A stretch of 64,000 nucleotides of DNA, taken from Nostoc sp. CHAB 5824. Its GTDB lineage: Bacteria > Cyanobacteriota > Cyanobacteriia > Cyanobacteriales > Nostocaceae. Shown in pieces: positions 18,872-28,753 of the stretch (within the stretch, counting starts at the first letter, position 1; each line of letters starts with the position of its first letter). A program made the position numbers and the translations under genes. The stretch lies in assembly GCF_020829665.1 (NCBI RefSeq), contig NZ_JAIVFT010000007.1, forward strand, positions 184,372-248,371, given 5' to 3'. Under the pieces are notes generated by a model. It saw only the letters and a program-made list of their open reading frames with translations. It searched no databases and was not told the DNA's origin.

Positions 18872-19141
18872 TTAGGCTAATTCCGCAGCTAAAAGCCTAC
18901 CTTCAATTGGTTCATACTCATCTTCTAGTAACCATAACTTGGCTGCATTATAGTCATTACTAGAAAATACAATTTTATAACCCTGCACCGGATCATAAAC
19001 TTGACAGTTATCTTGACTGTTGCAAAGCAATAAAAGAATATATGGAGTGGATAACATTGGATCTATCCATACTTCTGTAAATTCCCAGTTATTCTTCACT
19101 TGGTCTTGTGCGGGGGATGACGTGGTATTGGTCGTCTGCAT
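18872..19141 (-). CDS. Conserved-looking hypothetical protein, 89 residues
   Basis: Small acidic soluble protein (…NNWEFTEVWIDPMLSTPYILLLLCN…YKIVFSSNDYNAAKLWLLEDEYEPIEGRLL) with predicted beta strands then a helix. I do not recognise a named family. It has ordinary codon use, an ATG start at 19141 and no overlap with a better frame. Its role is unknown. Confidence 0.55.
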   Translation of the reverse strand: MQTTNTTSSPAQDQVKNNWEFTEVWIDPMLSTPYILLLLCNSQDNCQVYDPVQGYKIVFSSNDYNAAKLWLLEDEYEPIEGRLLAAELA

Positions 19142-19274
19142 TGATTTTTATCTCCCCATAGTAAAGTAGAATACGGCTACCATCTGGACTAATCTATAAC
19201 CTATCTGTTCATTAAAAAATATCCCATAACGGTATCTAGCCAAAATACAAAACTCACAAATCCTGAATGTTGTT

Positions 19275-20393
19275 TTAGTTGATGTTTACCCCGGAAATGG
19301 TAGATTCAATTCCTTCTTCATCACGCTTTCTTTGCAAAAACTTTTCCCAATTGGCGTGTTCTGTTTTATAACCAGATTTTGCTGCCCTTTCAGCATCCTT
19401 TAGAGCATCATCAAAAAAGTTGCGCTTACCCATAATTAGCGATAGGTGGTAAAAAGCCTTCGACCTTTCATAGCGAGCCTCAGCAGCGAAGCGATGATAC
19501 TGACCATTAAGATTTTCATCAGGTTCGCCGTTCAAACCTTCTAACTTAAACAGAAGGGATACTTTTATATCATTGTCAATATAGACAAATGGAGAAGCTA
19601 ACCACCTTTCTGGATCTTGATTACCTATTTTTTGCCATTCCCAATATGTTTTATCATCATCAATGCCAAGAACTTGTCCATAATCAGCACTACCGGTTAC
19701 ATAACTACGTTTGTTAGCAATTTGTCCACATAGAGGTGGATGCCATTTTGTAATATTTGGATTGGCTGTTGGAGGTTCTGCTTGCCAGTCCATTAAAGGG
19801 GTAAGTAATGATAGCACTTCTCTACGAAGACCTGTGTGTAGTTTCCTAAATGTATCCCCCGAAATAGGAACATGAGCAATTTTATTGCGAAGTGAATTGA
19901 TAGCGAAGAATCGTCCTAGACGTGAAAGATTGTTATCTTCATAATTTGAAGTTACTGGTGCTATACTTTGCCAAGTTGTAAGGAAAGCTAATGGAACTCC
20001 CTGCTGTTTACTTGCTAATTTGTTTGGATTGATAGTAGGAATCTCTTCAAGATACTCTTTGACCGCAGCAATGAATGGACATGGAGGATATTTCTCAGCG
20101 GTAAGGCGTCCAAAGCGGCTAAGTATATCATTCCAGTTACCAATACTTCCATTTTCAAGACAGTCTATAACCATCTTTCGCAATTTTTTCATATCCTCAA
20201 TAGAATTTGGTTCATCTTTCCAGAGATATAACAGCCTGCTTACCAGTGCAGAACCAAGTGTTACTACTAATGATTCTTGGATATGAATCAACCGCCAAGT
20301 ATGCTCGTAGAATGCTGTAGGCTCAGAGATAAGACGCCGACGATAGGCATCAAAAGCATTCGCAATAGGTGTCCATAAACGATATTTTGCCAT
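19275..20393 (-). CDS. Unknown protein with a HEPN-like RNxxxH motif
   Basis: 372 residues, mostly helical in the first 200. The segment FFAINSLRNKIAHVPI (about 167-182) has the R-N-x3-H pattern of the catalytic motif of HEPN-fold RNases found in toxin-antitoxin, CRISPR and abortive-infection proteins, placed as expected at the end of a helical bundle. The second half (WHPPLCG, TYWEWQKIGNQDPERWLASPFVYIDNDIKVSLLFKLEG) looks like a beta-rich domain, and the end like a TPR-type helical pair. No named family is recognised. It lies in a patch with a degraded TerD gene and other remnants, which fits an accessory defence-type gene; this is inference from one motif and context. Confidence 0.6.
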   Translation of the reverse strand: MAKYRLWTPIANAFDAYRRRLISEPTAFYEHTWRLIHIQESLVVTLGSALVSRLLYLWKDEPNSIEDMKKLRKMVIDCLENGSIGNWNDILSRFGRLTAEKYPPCPFIAAVKEYLEEIPTINPNKLASKQQGVPLAFLTTWQSIAPVTSNYEDNNLSRLGRFFAINSLRNKIAHVPISGDTFRKLHTGLRREVLSLLTPLMDWQAEPPTANPNITKWHPPLCGQIANKRSYVTGSADYGQVLGIDDDKTYWEWQKIGNQDPERWLASPFVYIDNDIKVSLLFKLEGLNGEPDENLNGQYHRFAAEARYERSKAFYHLSLIMGKRNFFDDALKDAERAAKSGYKTEHANWEKFLQRKRDEEGIESTISGVNIN

Positions 20394-20491
20394 AAATAAC
20401 TGCTTCTTTTAGTAGACATTTTGCTTTAACTCTTTGACTTCAGACCCCAATATGGTGCAAGCTTATTTTGTTGCTTATTCTGGGTTTCCAT

Positions 20492-20623
20492 CTAGTTATA
20501 GTGCCATTCACGTCTGATGTCCTCTAGCTTCTCTCTAAAGATGACAATCCCACGTTTATTAAGGCTTGCTTTAGCTGTAGCCATCTGCAATACTAAAGGT
20601 TCTGGTAGCACTGGCAGAGGAAT
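20492..20623 (-). pseudogene. Possible remnant of an unidentified gene
   Basis: A 44-codon minus-strand frame without a start of its own (LPVLPEPLVLQMATAKASLN…LEDIRREWHYN, stop at 20492) reads like the end of a real protein rather than random sequence. An upstream stop at about 20626 cuts it off. No family recognised. It sits between the HEPN-like gene and the membrane protein in a decaying region. It could equally be chance; the rest of 20394-20692 shows nothing. Confidence 0.25.
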
Positions 20624-20692
20624 CTACGTTAAGCCCAAGATGCCTAATCAAACAAAAGATTTGAATAGCTTTTAGGCATATTATTGTAATCA

Positions 20693-21097
20693 TCAATGTA
20701 TAATATTATGGTATTCAAAATGTTTATAAAGATGTATTATAGGGCCTACTAAAACTGATAATGCTAATGCCTTATCGGTAAATGTAGAAATTGCAATTAT
20801 TCCAAGAATCAACCAAATAACAATATATAATCTTTCAAAAATTTGATTATAGAACTCATTTTTTCTAAATCCAACAGTGACACCTGCATATATTACATAT
20901 ACAAAATAATACAGAATTAAAGAAGCAATTGATTGCAAAACAATGCCCATAAGCCAGTATTTTTGCCTATATGATCTGATATCTGATGTACTGAGTCCAG
21001 TATTCCCTATAATCAGGAGGAAGTAACGGGATTTTGTAAAAAACTGAACAAATTCGTAATTAACCAAGGGGCGATCACGGACTAAAACACAATACAT
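20693..21097 (-). CDS. Four-helix membrane protein, unknown; possibly 5'-truncated
   Basis: A protein of about 134 residues with four hydrophobic segments (SRYFLLIIGNTGL; WLMGIVLQSIASLILYYFVYVIYAG; LYIVIWLILGIIAIST; ALALSVLVGPIIHLY). The longest frame starts at 21157, but those first 20 codons overlap the TerD remnant in another frame, so ATG at 21097 (MYCVLVRDRPLVNYEF) is the more likely start. There is no good Shine-Dalgarno, and the true 5' end may have been lost. No family recognised. Confidence 0.45.
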   Translation of the reverse strand: MYCVLVRDRPLVNYEFVQFFTKSRYFLLIIGNTGLSTSDIRSYRQKYWLMGIVLQSIASLILYYFVYVIYAGVTVGFRKNEFYNQIFERLYIVIWLILGIIAISTFTDKALALSVLVGPIIHLYKHFEYHNIIH

Positions 21098-21098
21098 C

Positions 21099-21357
21099 TC
21101 AATGAGTGAAGGAGTTACGGGGATTAATCCCAGAGCCAACCTGTGCTTGTAAGCCACCTTGATAACCCGAACCTACAGCGTTGAGACGCCATTTACCATC
21201 TTTGAAGTAAAGTTCAACCATAATCATGGATGTTTCTATGAAGTAGTCCTCCACAAGGTCCTAGCGAACAACTTCTTCACTAGTTTGAGAATTGACAACT
21301 CGCACAAACGCATTTTGCACCTAACCAAAATTCTGACGCCGCACCTACTTTCTGCGT
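21099..21357 (-). pseudogene. Decayed TerD-family gene, C-terminal part
   Basis: Reading the minus strand gives QNFG*VQNAFVRVVNS, then EEVVR*DLVEDYF, then IETSMIMVELYFKDGKWRLN and AVGSGYQGGLQAQ, which follows the end of TerD-family calcium-binding stress proteins (…RRQNFGQV.NAFVRVV…RYDL.ED…ETAM..GELY…WKFRAVGQGY.GGL). Two in-frame TAG codons, at 21323-21321 and 21263-21261, stand where Gln (CAG) and Tyr would be, and the frame shifts before the QNF block. No N-terminal half remains between here and clpC. It is a dead gene fragment. Confidence 0.8.
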
Positions 21358-21389
21358 TAACTTTAGATGATTGTTATTTGACAACAAAA

Positions 21390-21420
21390 AAACGGTAGAG
21401 CAATAAATACTCTACCGTTT
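21390..21420 (-). terminator. Intrinsic terminator of clpC
   Basis: AAACGGTAGAG at 21390-21400 pairs perfectly with CTCTACCGTTT at 21410-21420 around a 9-nt loop. In the minus direction it is followed by a run of T (TTTTTTTGTTG in all). It lies 42 bp after the clpC stop codon. Confidence 0.9.
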
Positions 21421-21461
21421 TCTAATTTTCTATTTGAGACTTAAATCCCAAACCCTAAATC

Positions 21462-23930
21462 TTACTCAACACCTTGGGGTAACAATTCCCGACGCTGTTG
21501 AGAACTAACTTGCACAACGCCATTTTCATCCACATCAACTAAGGCTGTATCGCCATCCTTAATGCGACCAGACAGAATTTCTTCTGCTAGGCTATCTTCT
21601 AACAGGCGCATAATTGCCCGACGTAATGGCCTTGCGCCGTAGCTGGGACTGTAACCTTCAGTGATTAACCGATCCTTGAAGCGGTCTGTGACTTCTAAGG
21701 TGATACCCTTTTCCGTCAGACGACCAAATACTTCCTTGAGCATAATTTCGGCGATTTGGGTCACTTCAGGCTTGCTCAACTGACGGAAGACGATAATTTC
21801 ATCGAGTCGGTTGAGGAACTCTGGACGGAAGTACTGCTTCAATTCTTCGTTGACCAAAGAGCGAATCCGGTTGTAAGTTGACTCGCTGGCATCTTCGGAG
21901 AATTCAAAGCCGATACCGCTACCGCCTTTTTCAATTACCTTAGAACCAATATTGGAAGTTAAAATCAGCAAGGTGTTCTTGAAGTCCACTGTGCGACCTT
22001 TGGCATCAGTTAACCGACCGTCTTCCAAAATTTGCAGCAGCATGTTGAATACATCGGGGTGTGCTTTTTCGATTTCGTCAAACAGCACCACGGTGTAAGG
22101 ACGCCGCCGCACGGCTTCGGTCAGCTGACCACCTTCGTTATAGCCAACATAACCTGGAGGGGAACCAATCAGCTTGCTGACGGTGTGACGCTCCATGTAT
22201 TCGGACATATCTAAGCGGATCATCGCTTCTTCGGAACCGAAGAAGTAAGCAGCTAAGGATTTCGCTAACTCGGTTTTACCTACACCAGTAGGCCCAGAGA
22301 AGACAAAGCTAGCAATGGGTCGATTGGGATTTTTCAAACCGACACGAGCGCGACGAATTGCCCGTGAAACTGCTCTCACAGCTTCGTCTTGACCAATTAA
22401 ACGCTGATGCAAGGTATCTTCCATGTGCAGCAGCTTTTCAGATTCAGATTCGGTGAGTTTGTTCACCGGTACACCTGTCCAAGAAGCGACAATGTGAGCA
22501 ATGTCTTCTTCTGTAACTACAGGTTCTTCATGTTCTGTGCCAGTTGCATTGGTCTTGCTTTGAGCGATCGCTCGGATTTCGGCTTTGATTTCCATTTCGC
22601 GATCGCGCAATTCTCCAGCTTTGTCAAAGTCTTGAGAGCGCACCGCGTCATCTTTTTCTTTTAATATCTGACGCAGTTCTTTGTCTAACTCTTTGGCTGC
22701 GGGTGGCAGTTGGGAGTTAATCAAGCGCACTCTAGAACCAGCTTCATCAACTAAGTCGATGGCTTTATCTGGGAGGTAGCGATCGCTAATGTAACGGTCT
22801 GATAATTTCGCCGCCGCTACCAATGCTTCGTCGGAGATTTTCAGTTTGTGGTGTTGCTCGTAGCGTTCGCGCAAACCATATAAAATTTCAATTGTTTCAT
22901 CAACTGTAGGTTCGCCAACCATTACTGGTTGGAAACGCCGCTCTAGAGCTGCATCTCGCTCGATGTGCTTCCGGTACTCATCTAGGGTTGTAGCACCGAT
23001 GCACTGCAACTCACCTCTGGCCAAAGCTGGCTTGAGGATATTCGCTGCGTCAATAGCACCTTCTGCTGCACCCGCACCAATTAAGGTGTGTACCTCATCA
23101 ATCACGAGAATGACATTACCCGCAGAGCGGATTTCATCCATGATTTTTTTCAAGCGTTCTTCAAATTCACCCCGGTACTTGGTTCCTGCTACGAGCAAAC
23201 CAATATCCAAGGTGACGACGCGTTTATCTTCGAGGATGTCAGGGACATCTTTGGTGGCAATGCGTGAAGCTAAACCTTCAGCGATCGCTGTTTTACCAAC
23301 CCCTGGTTCCCCAATTAGCACTGGGTTATTTTTAGTTCGGCGACCCAATATCTGAATCACCCGCTCAATTTCTTTAGCGCGTCCCACCACTGGATCGAGC
23401 TTATTGTCTATTGCCATCTGAGTCAGGTTTGAGCCAAATTCATCCAGAGTCGGGGTTTTTGTGCGCCCGGATGAACCGCCTGGTGAAACTTCGGCAGTTT
23501 CTCCCAACATCCGAATGACTTGGGTTCTTACCTTAGATAAATCCACACCGAGGTTTTCTAGCACTCTGGCTGCGACGCCTTCCCCTTCGCGGATTAGGCC
23601 CAACAGCAGATGCTCGGTGCCAATGTAGTTATGCCCCAGTTGGCGTGCTTCTTCCAATGAGAGTTCTAAAACTCGCTTTGCCCGTGGCGTAAACGGAATT
23701 TCCACGGCAACAAAGCCTGATCCCCGTCCTATAATTTTTTCAACTTCAATTCGGGCATCTTTGAGATTGACGCCCATTGATTTCAGCACCTTGGCAGCCA
23801 CTCCAGTGCCTTCGCCAATCAGACCCAGGAGGATCTGCTCGGTTCCGACAAAGTTGTGACCTAAACGGCGGGCCTCTTCTTGGGCCAGCATGATTACCTT
23901 AATGGCTTTTTCTGTGAAGCGCTCAAACAT
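21462..23930 (-). CDS. clpC: ATP-dependent Clp protease ATP-binding subunit ClpC
   Basis: Hsp100 unfoldase that feeds substrates to the ClpP/ClpR core. Two Clp N-terminal repeats at about 1-145 ([20 protein letters not shown], then [20 protein letters not shown]), first AAA+ domain with [13 protein letters not shown] and [10 protein letters not shown], a UVR/M-domain-like coiled coil at about 415-450, second AAA+ domain with [12 protein letters not shown] and [14 protein letters not shown], and a C-terminal Clp D2-small domain. 822 residues is normal for cyanobacterial ClpC, an essential general and thylakoid quality-control chaperone. It starts with ATG at 23930, has no strong Shine-Dalgarno, and ends in a clear terminator. 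Confidence 0.98.
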   Translation of the reverse strand: MFERFTEKAIKVIMLAQEEARRLGHNFVGTEQILLGLIGEGTGVAAKVLKSMGVNLKDARIEVEKIIGRGSGFVAVEIPFTPRAKRVLELSLEEARQLGHNYIGTEHLLLGLIREGEGVAARVLENLGVDLSKVRTQVIRMLGETAEVSPGGSSGRTKTPTLDEFGSNLTQMAIDNKLDPVVGRAKEIERVIQILGRRTKNNPVLIGEPGVGKTAIAEGLASRIATKDVPDILEDKRVVTLDIGLLVAGTKYRGEFEERLKKIMDEIRSAGNVILVIDEVHTLIGAGAAEGAIDAANILKPALARGELQCIGATTLDEYRKHIERDAALERRFQPVMVGEPTVDETIEILYGLRERYEQHHKLKISDEALVAAAKLSDRYISDRYLPDKAIDLVDEAGSRVRLINSQLPPAAKELDKELRQILKEKDDAVRSQDFDKAGELRDREMEIKAEIRAIAQSKTNATGTEHEEPVVTEEDIAHIVASWTGVPVNKLTESESEKLLHMEDTLHQRLIGQDEAVRAVSRAIRRARVGLKNPNRPIASFVFSGPTGVGKTELAKSLAAYFFGSEEAMIRLDMSEYMERHTVSKLIGSPPGYVGYNEGGQLTEAVRRRPYTVVLFDEIEKAHPDVFNMLLQILEDGRLTDAKGRTVDFKNTLLILTSNIGSKVIEKGGSGIGFEFSEDASESTYNRIRSLVNEELKQYFRPEFLNRLDEIIVFRQLSKPEVTQIAEIMLKEVFGRLTEKGITLEVTDRFKDRLITEGYSPSYGARPLRRAIMRLLEDSLAEEILSGRIKDGDTALVDVDENGVVQVSSQQRRELLPQGVE

Positions 23931-24383
23931 GGCTTTATCCCATCATCTGCGGTCGTGCCGGTATGCTGATTTTAGCACAGGCAAAGCTTTTGGATGCCTG
24001 TATAACAGATTATAGACATCCTGAAGCTATGACTTGGGTTGATGGGCTAATTGTTACTATTGACTACTTTTATCTGGCTAGTGTACTGAGGAGCTTTAGT
24101 TCACCAGCCTTTTTGGGATTTATTACAAACAGTTCACTGCTTACATTAAGAGTTGATTTACTCAATCCCAAACATTTATATTTAACATATATATTTTTTA
24201 ATATCAAGTAAAAATAATTTATATATATTTTTTTTATATAAATTATGCTTTAGATAAAATATTTAAATCTAAATAGACGCAGCAAAGTTACATTTTTTTG
24301 CTGAAGCTGATCGCAAGCCCCAATAATTCAAAATTAATAATGCCCAACACTTAGATAATTCGTAATTAATTACGAATTACGAA
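23931..24383. other. Intergenic region upstream of clpC, no supported gene
   Basis: Very AT-rich in the middle (24180-24260). It must hold the clpC promoter at the left end. Near the right end, 24357-24378 is a perfect 22-bp palindrome built on AATTCGTAATTA, followed by a further ACGAATTA copy; this TAATTCGTAATTA motif is a common Nostoc intergenic repeat and could act as the rimI 3' hairpin. The 82-codon frame here has no family features. Confidence 0.6.
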
Positions 24384-24935
24384 TTAGTTAAAAAGCAAGT
24401 GCCAAGAGGATTTGTCCAGGCGATCGCTGATCAGAGAATACCACTGGTCTAAAGTTGCTTTAAATTTGGGGTGTTGTAAATCTGGGAGCCAGAGGATTAG
24501 GGCATCCTCATCGTTATCTTGGTAGTAACGCCGCCGCCGCCCAGCTGTTTTGAAACCAAATTTTTGATATAAAGATATTGCCGCCAAGTTGGAAGCTCGG
24601 ACTTCGAGGGTAGCTCGCTCCATTTTGCGATCGCAAGCTGTCTTAATGAGTGAATATAATAAAGCCGCACCCATTCCTTGACGGTGATATTGAGGATGAA
24701 CCGCCAAAATTGTAATGTGGGCTTCCTCTAAAATTGACCAAAAGCAACCCATTCCTAGCAAACTTATGCTAGAGGAGGGGCAAAATAAACCGAGTAAATC
24801 GCTGTTGGGACTATCCAATTCTCGTTTGTAGCCGTCTAGAGTCCAAAGTCCGCCAAAACAGGCTTGATCGAGTTCCAGAATAGCACTGAGATTTTCTAAT
24901 GTCAGTAATTTAATTTCTAAGTCTAATGAGATCAC
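24384..24935 (-). CDS. rimI: Ribosomal protein-alanine N-acetyltransferase (GNAT family)
   Basis: GNAT acetyltransferase of the RimI type, which acetylates the N-terminus of ribosomal protein S18 in E. coli. The acetyl-CoA binding motif is AVHPQYHRQGMGAALLYSLI (Q/R-x-x-G-x-G/A), followed by the RimI block ATLEVRASNLAAISLYQKFGF and RRRRYY..NDEDALILWL. 183 residues; the C-terminus is about 25 residues longer than in E. coli RimI. The start is taken as GTG at 24935. It is divergent from lysA with about 90 bp between. Confidence 0.9.
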   Translation of the reverse strand: MISLDLEIKLLTLENLSAILELDQACFGGLWTLDGYKRELDSPNSDLLGLFCPSSSISLLGMGCFWSILEEAHITILAVHPQYHRQGMGAALLYSLIKTACDRKMERATLEVRASNLAAISLYQKFGFKTAGRRRRYYQDNDEDALILWLPDLQHPKFKATLDQWYSLISDRLDKSSWHLLFN

Positions 24936-25027
24936 ATTTATTGAATAACGTTACAAACCCTTTGTACACTGGGAGTCGGGAGACAAACTCAAAGCCCGTA
25001 ATTTGAACAAGGAAAATTTTTATAGTT

Positions 25028-26443
25028 ATGGTATCGACTCACCCCACTGGGGTTCAACATTCTGGAAGTCAATATTTACCTCAAAGGCACGAAACCAAGG
25101 CAAATCCATCGCCTAATCAGGAACTTTTACCCTTAACTGCCAGAGTCCATAATCATGACTCCCTGGAAATTGGTGGGTGTGATATCACAACCCTAGTTGA
25201 GCAGTTTGGTTCACCTTTATATATTTTAGATGAAGAAACCCTGCGTTCGGCTTGTCAGCAATACCGAGATGCTTTCAAGCTATACTACAAGGGCGTATCT
25301 CAAGTATTGTATGCCTCAAAAGCTTGGAATTGTTTAGCAGTTTGTGCGATCGCCGCGTCTGAAGATTTAGGAATTGATGTAGCATCTGGGGGGGAACTCT
25401 ACACTGCGCTGCAAGCAGGCGTCAATCCTGAGAAAATCTATCTTCATAGCAACAATAAATCTCGTGAAGAACTGATTTTTGCCACAGAAGTCGGTTGCAC
25501 CATTGTCGTGGATAACTGGCACGAGTTACGCACTTTGGTAGAAATTGTCAAAACGGCAAATTCCACCTCGGTACAGCCTCGATTCTTGTTGCGCTTGACT
25601 CCGGGTATTGAATGTCACACACATGAATATATCCGCACGGGGCAACTAGATAGCAAATTTGGCTTTGATCCGAATGAGTTAGAGGAATTATTTACTTTTG
25701 TCAGTAAACAATCTCTCATTAACTGCGTAGGGTTACATGCTCATATCGGTTCCCAAATTTTTGAGCGCCAACCGCATCGAGATTTAGCGGCTCTGATGGT
25801 AAAGTGGTTACGTGATGCGGCGAAGTATGGTTTACATTTGACAGAGTTAAATGTCGGTGGCGGTTTAGGTGTTAAGTATATAGAATCAGACGATCCTCCT
25901 AGTATTGAAGAGTGGGTGAAACCGATTTGTGAGGTAATTCAAGAAGCTTGTGTAGCCGAAAATTTACCTTTGCCAAAATTACTGAGTGAACCGGGGCGAT
26001 CACTAATTGCCACAGCTTGCGTCACTGCCTATACTATTGGTTCATCCAAAGTTATCCCAGAAATTCGTACCTACGTAGCGATCGATGGGGGAATGTCTGA
26101 TAATCCCCGCCCGATTACTTACCAATCAGTTTATCGGGCAGTAGTTGCCAATAAAATGTCTTCTCCCTTAACCCAAACAGTCACAATTGCTGGTAAACAT
26201 TGTGAATCAGGAGATATTCTGATTAAAAATGCCCTACTCCCAAAGACTGAAACAGGGGATATTCTCGTAGTTATGGGAACTGGTGCGTACAATTACAGTA
26301 TGGCATCTAACTACAATCGCTTGCCCCGACCGGCAGCAGTTGTTGTGGCGAATGGCGAAGCAAATTTAATTTTGCAACGTGAAACTTATCAAGACTTAAT
26401 TCGACAAGATCGCCTACCAGAAAGACTAAAAAATAGTCATTAG
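25028..26443 (+). CDS. lysA: Diaminopimelate decarboxylase
   Basis: PLP enzyme converting meso-diaminopimelate to lysine, the last step of the lysine pathway. Alanine-racemase-like barrel with the PLP lysine in VLYASKAWNCLAVC, glycine-rich phosphate-binding GGGLGVKY, LSEPGRSLIATA, and the C-terminal CESGDIL and GTGAYNYSMASNYN motifs with the active-site Cys of the second domain. 471 residues includes an N-terminal extension of about 45 residues compared with the E. coli enzyme. ATG at 25028. The cdaA-uppS pair lies downstream after 330 bp of repeats, so co-transcription is doubtful. Confidence 0.97.
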   Translation: MVSTHPTGVQHSGSQYLPQRHETKANPSPNQELLPLTARVHNHDSLEIGGCDITTLVEQFGSPLYILDEETLRSACQQYRDAFKLYYKGVSQVLYASKAWNCLAVCAIAASEDLGIDVASGGELYTALQAGVNPEKIYLHSNNKSREELIFATEVGCTIVVDNWHELRTLVEIVKTANSTSVQPRFLLRLTPGIECHTHEYIRTGQLDSKFGFDPNELEELFTFVSKQSLINCVGLHAHIGSQIFERQPHRDLAALMVKWLRDAAKYGLHLTELNVGGGLGVKYIESDDPPSIEEWVKPICEVIQEACVAENLPLPKLLSEPGRSLIATACVTAYTIGSSKVIPEIRTYVAIDGGMSDNPRPITYQSVYRAVVANKMSSPLTQTVTIAGKHCESGDILIKNALLPKTETGDILVVMGTGAYNYSMASNYNRLPRPAAVVVANGEANLILQRETYQDLIRQDRLPERLKNSH

Positions 26444-26470
26444 TCCTTGGTCATTGGTGAGGCAGCACGG

Positions 26471-26570
26471 TCTTCTCCCAAAGGGAGAGGCTAACGCCAA
26501 GGGGGTTTCCCCCATGAGTGACTGGCGTTAGCGAAGCGGTAGCGACGCAGGAGCGTCACCCGTAAGGGTC
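26471..26570. repeat. Composite palindromic intergenic repeat
   Basis: Several hairpins in series: TCTCCCAAAGGGAGA, GGGGGTTTCCCCC, and a longer stem made by GCTAACGCCA (26490-26499) with TGGCGTTAGC (26523-26532), followed by GCGACGCAGGAGCGTC. This resembles a widespread Nostoc intergenic repeat and may also serve as the lysA 3' end. The rest of 26571-26700 has no gene. Confidence 0.7.
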
Positions 26571-26706
26571 ATTAGCTAGGAGCTAAACCCGTCTATTTTG
26601 AAACCTAGAGTTTTTGAAGAGAGTATATTATTCTGTTGTGGCTTGAGTTTTGAGCTTTAGCCTCATTACAAAAAACTACAGTTTTCACAGTAGACGCGGT
26701 TTAATA

Positions 26707-26734
26707 ACAAATGACAAATGACAAATGACTAATG
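26707..26734. repeat. Heptanucleotide tandem repeat (ACAAATG)n
   Basis: Three exact ACAAATG units followed by ACTAATG, directly upstream of cdaA. It is an STRR of the same general sequence type as the array at 173-214. Confidence 0.8.
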
Positions 26735-26773
26735 ACTAAATGTAATTAGAGGCAAAAGTGTAATCCAGATGTC

Positions 26774-27697
26774 ATGAGAGATTGGTGGAAGCAATGGCTG
26801 ATAAACCTAGGATGGTCACAGTCCTTGCTACTTGGGACTCTGGATATTGTGTTAGTGCTGGCGCTGACGTACATGATACTAGTTATTATTAGTGAGCGCC
26901 GGACACTGTGGATGGTGAGGGGATTCATTATCTTAATGCTAGCCTCAGCACTAAGTGGCAGATTAGGACTACCTCTGCTAAGTTTTGTACTGGAAAAATT
27001 GGTGATTGGTTGTGCTGTAGCGATGGCAGTTGCTCTACAGTCAGAGTTTCGGCGGTTTTTGGAGCAATTAGGGCGTGGCGAATTTCGCCAGCTGTTTCAA
27101 CCTGATGGGCTGGCAATCCCCAAATCTGATAGTGTAATTGATGAAATTGTTGAGGCTGTTAAAGAATTGTCAAAAAACCGCATTGGAGCTTTACTAATTG
27201 TGGAAACCACAGGGCCAATTGATGAGCGAGATTTCTCTGTGCCAGGAGTAAAGCTAAATGCGGAGGTTTCTAAAGAACTGATCCAGACAATTTTTCAGCC
27301 AAAAACTTTGTTACACGATGGAGCGACATTAATTCGTGGTTCACGGATTATATCATCCGGTATAATTTTACCACTTTCGGGACGCACAGCCTCGCGCCAG
27401 TTGGGAACACGCCACCGGGCGGCAATGGGAATTACTGAGCGGGTCGAAAATTGCATTTGTGTCGTTGTATCTGAAGAAACAGGTTCCATTTCCTTAGCGG
27501 AACGGGGAACCCTAAATAGACCACTGACGATTAGGAAGTTGAAAGAGTCATTAGAGGCTCTTTTGTCCCCAACCGTGGATAGGGAAGCTGTTGCTCCTGG
27601 TCTGTTAAGTTTTGTTCATCGGATAGGTAGGAAGACACTAGCACTGGTTTCACGTTTACTCGGATTACCATCGACCGCTTCTCGAGATAAAAAATGA
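26774..27697 (+). CDS. cdaA: Diadenylate cyclase CdaA (c-di-AMP synthase)
   Basis: Makes cyclic di-AMP from two ATP; c-di-AMP controls potassium and osmotic balance and cell-wall state. Three N-terminal membrane helices occupy about 15-90. The DAC domain follows with both catalytic signatures, DGA in [11 protein letters not shown] and RHR in [10 protein letters not shown]. 307 residues, slightly longer than Bacillus CdaA; the C-terminal extension has no recognised domain. It overlaps uppS by 4 bp (ATGA), so the two are translationally coupled. Confidence 0.95.
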   Translation: MRDWWKQWLINLGWSQSLLLGTLDIVLVLALTYMILVIISERRTLWMVRGFIILMLASALSGRLGLPLLSFVLEKLVIGCAVAMAVALQSEFRRFLEQLGRGEFRQLFQPDGLAIPKSDSVIDEIVEAVKELSKNRIGALLIVETTGPIDERDFSVPGVKLNAEVSKELIQTIFQPKTLLHDGATLIRGSRIISSGIILPLSGRTASRQLGTRHRAAMGITERVENCICVVVSEETGSISLAERGTLNRPLTIRKLKESLEALLSPTVDREAVAPGLLSFVHRIGRKTLALVSRLLGLPSTASRDKK

Positions 27698-28443
27698 CAG
27701 CACAACAAACTAAACTGCAAGATTTGCCTACTGACTTAAAACGAGAACTATTGCCGCAACACGTTGCGGTGATTATGGATGGCAATGGTCGATGGGCTAA
27801 ACGTCAGGGTTTACCTCGGATTATGGGTCATAAGCGAGGAGTAGATGCTCTCAAGGATTTACTTCGCTGTTGTCAAGATTGGGGAATTCAGGCGCTGACG
27901 GCTTATGCTTTTTCAACGGAGAACTGGAAAAGGCCGCAGGAAGAGGTGGATTTTTTGATGACTCTGTTTCAAAGAGTTTTGCGTCAAGAACTGCGGGAAA
28001 TGGTCGAAGAGAATGTGCAAATTAAGTTTGTGGGAAATTTGCAAGACCTGCCACGATCGCTCCAACAAGAAATATCCCGTTCAGTGGAAGCAACTAAAGA
28101 CAATCGTGGTATCCGGTTTTCAGTAGCAACTAATTATGGCGGACGGCAGGAGATTCTACAAGCTTGTCAAGCGATCGCAAAACAAGTCCAGCAAGGTCTG
28201 CTACAACCCGATGAAATTAATGAACAGGTCTTTGAGAGCCACTTGTACACAGCCGGAATTACTGACCCAGATTTGTTAATTCGCACCAGTGGAGAAATGC
28301 GCCTCTCAAATTTCCTTCTCTGGCAAATGGCTTATGGAGAAATTTACATCACAGATGCTCTTTGGCCCGATTTTGACCGGGCTGAGTTTCACCGCGCCTT
28401 ATGTGCCTACCAGCAACGCGAACGGCGATTTGGAAAAGTATAA
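27694..28443 (+). CDS. uppS: Isoprenyl transferase (undecaprenyl diphosphate synthase family)
   Basis: cis-Prenyltransferase that extends farnesyl diphosphate to the C55 carrier lipid of peptidoglycan and surface polysaccharide synthesis. It has the family motifs [16 protein letters not shown] (catalytic Asp), FSTENWKRP, and near the end [19 protein letters not shown]. The usual motif is [17 protein letters not shown], so the match is full. 249 residues is the normal length. The start codon overlaps the cdaA stop. Confidence 0.97.
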   Translation: MTAQQTKLQDLPTDLKRELLPQHVAVIMDGNGRWAKRQGLPRIMGHKRGVDALKDLLRCCQDWGIQALTAYAFSTENWKRPQEEVDFLMTLFQRVLRQELREMVEENVQIKFVGNLQDLPRSLQQEISRSVEATKDNRGIRFSVATNYGGRQEILQACQAIAKQVQQGLLQPDEINEQVFESHLYTAGITDPDLLIRTSGEMRLSNFLLWQMAYGEIYITDALWPDFDRAEFHRALCAYQQRERRFGKV

Positions 28444-28444
28444 A

Positions 28445-28753
28445 TCAAGAATCAGAGTCGTGAAATAGGGCTTTGATATCTCGATAGCCACTGACGACAC
28501 GGAAAATCTCTACATCTTGCTCTATGGGCATGTAGAGGATGAGGTAATTATCTATTGAGAGGCTACGGATACCAGGTAAAATTTCATCACGTAATCGTCC
28601 GAGACGAGGGAACTGAGCAATTTGGGCAAATTTCGCGTCCAGCTTACTTAAAAAACCCTCAGACTGAGCCAAACCAGATTGTCTCGCAATATAATCTGCT
28701 ATTTGCTCGATATCTTGAATTGCGGGTTTGGTAAGGCGAAATTGTTGTGTCAT
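28445..28753 (-). CDS. ParE-family toxin of a type II toxin-antitoxin pair
   Basis: 102 residues of the RelE/ParE fold: FRLTKPAIQDIEQIADYIARQSG, then FPRLGRLRDEILPGIRSLSIDNYLILY and EIFRVVSGYRDIKALF. ParE toxins poison gyrase. It follows its antitoxin with a 4-bp overlap, on the strand opposite uppS and only one base after the uppS stop codon. Confidence 0.9.
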   Translation of the reverse strand: MTQQFRLTKPAIQDIEQIADYIARQSGLAQSEGFLSKLDAKFAQIAQFPRLGRLRDEILPGIRSLSIDNYLILYMPIEQDVEIFRVVSGYRDIKALFHDSDS

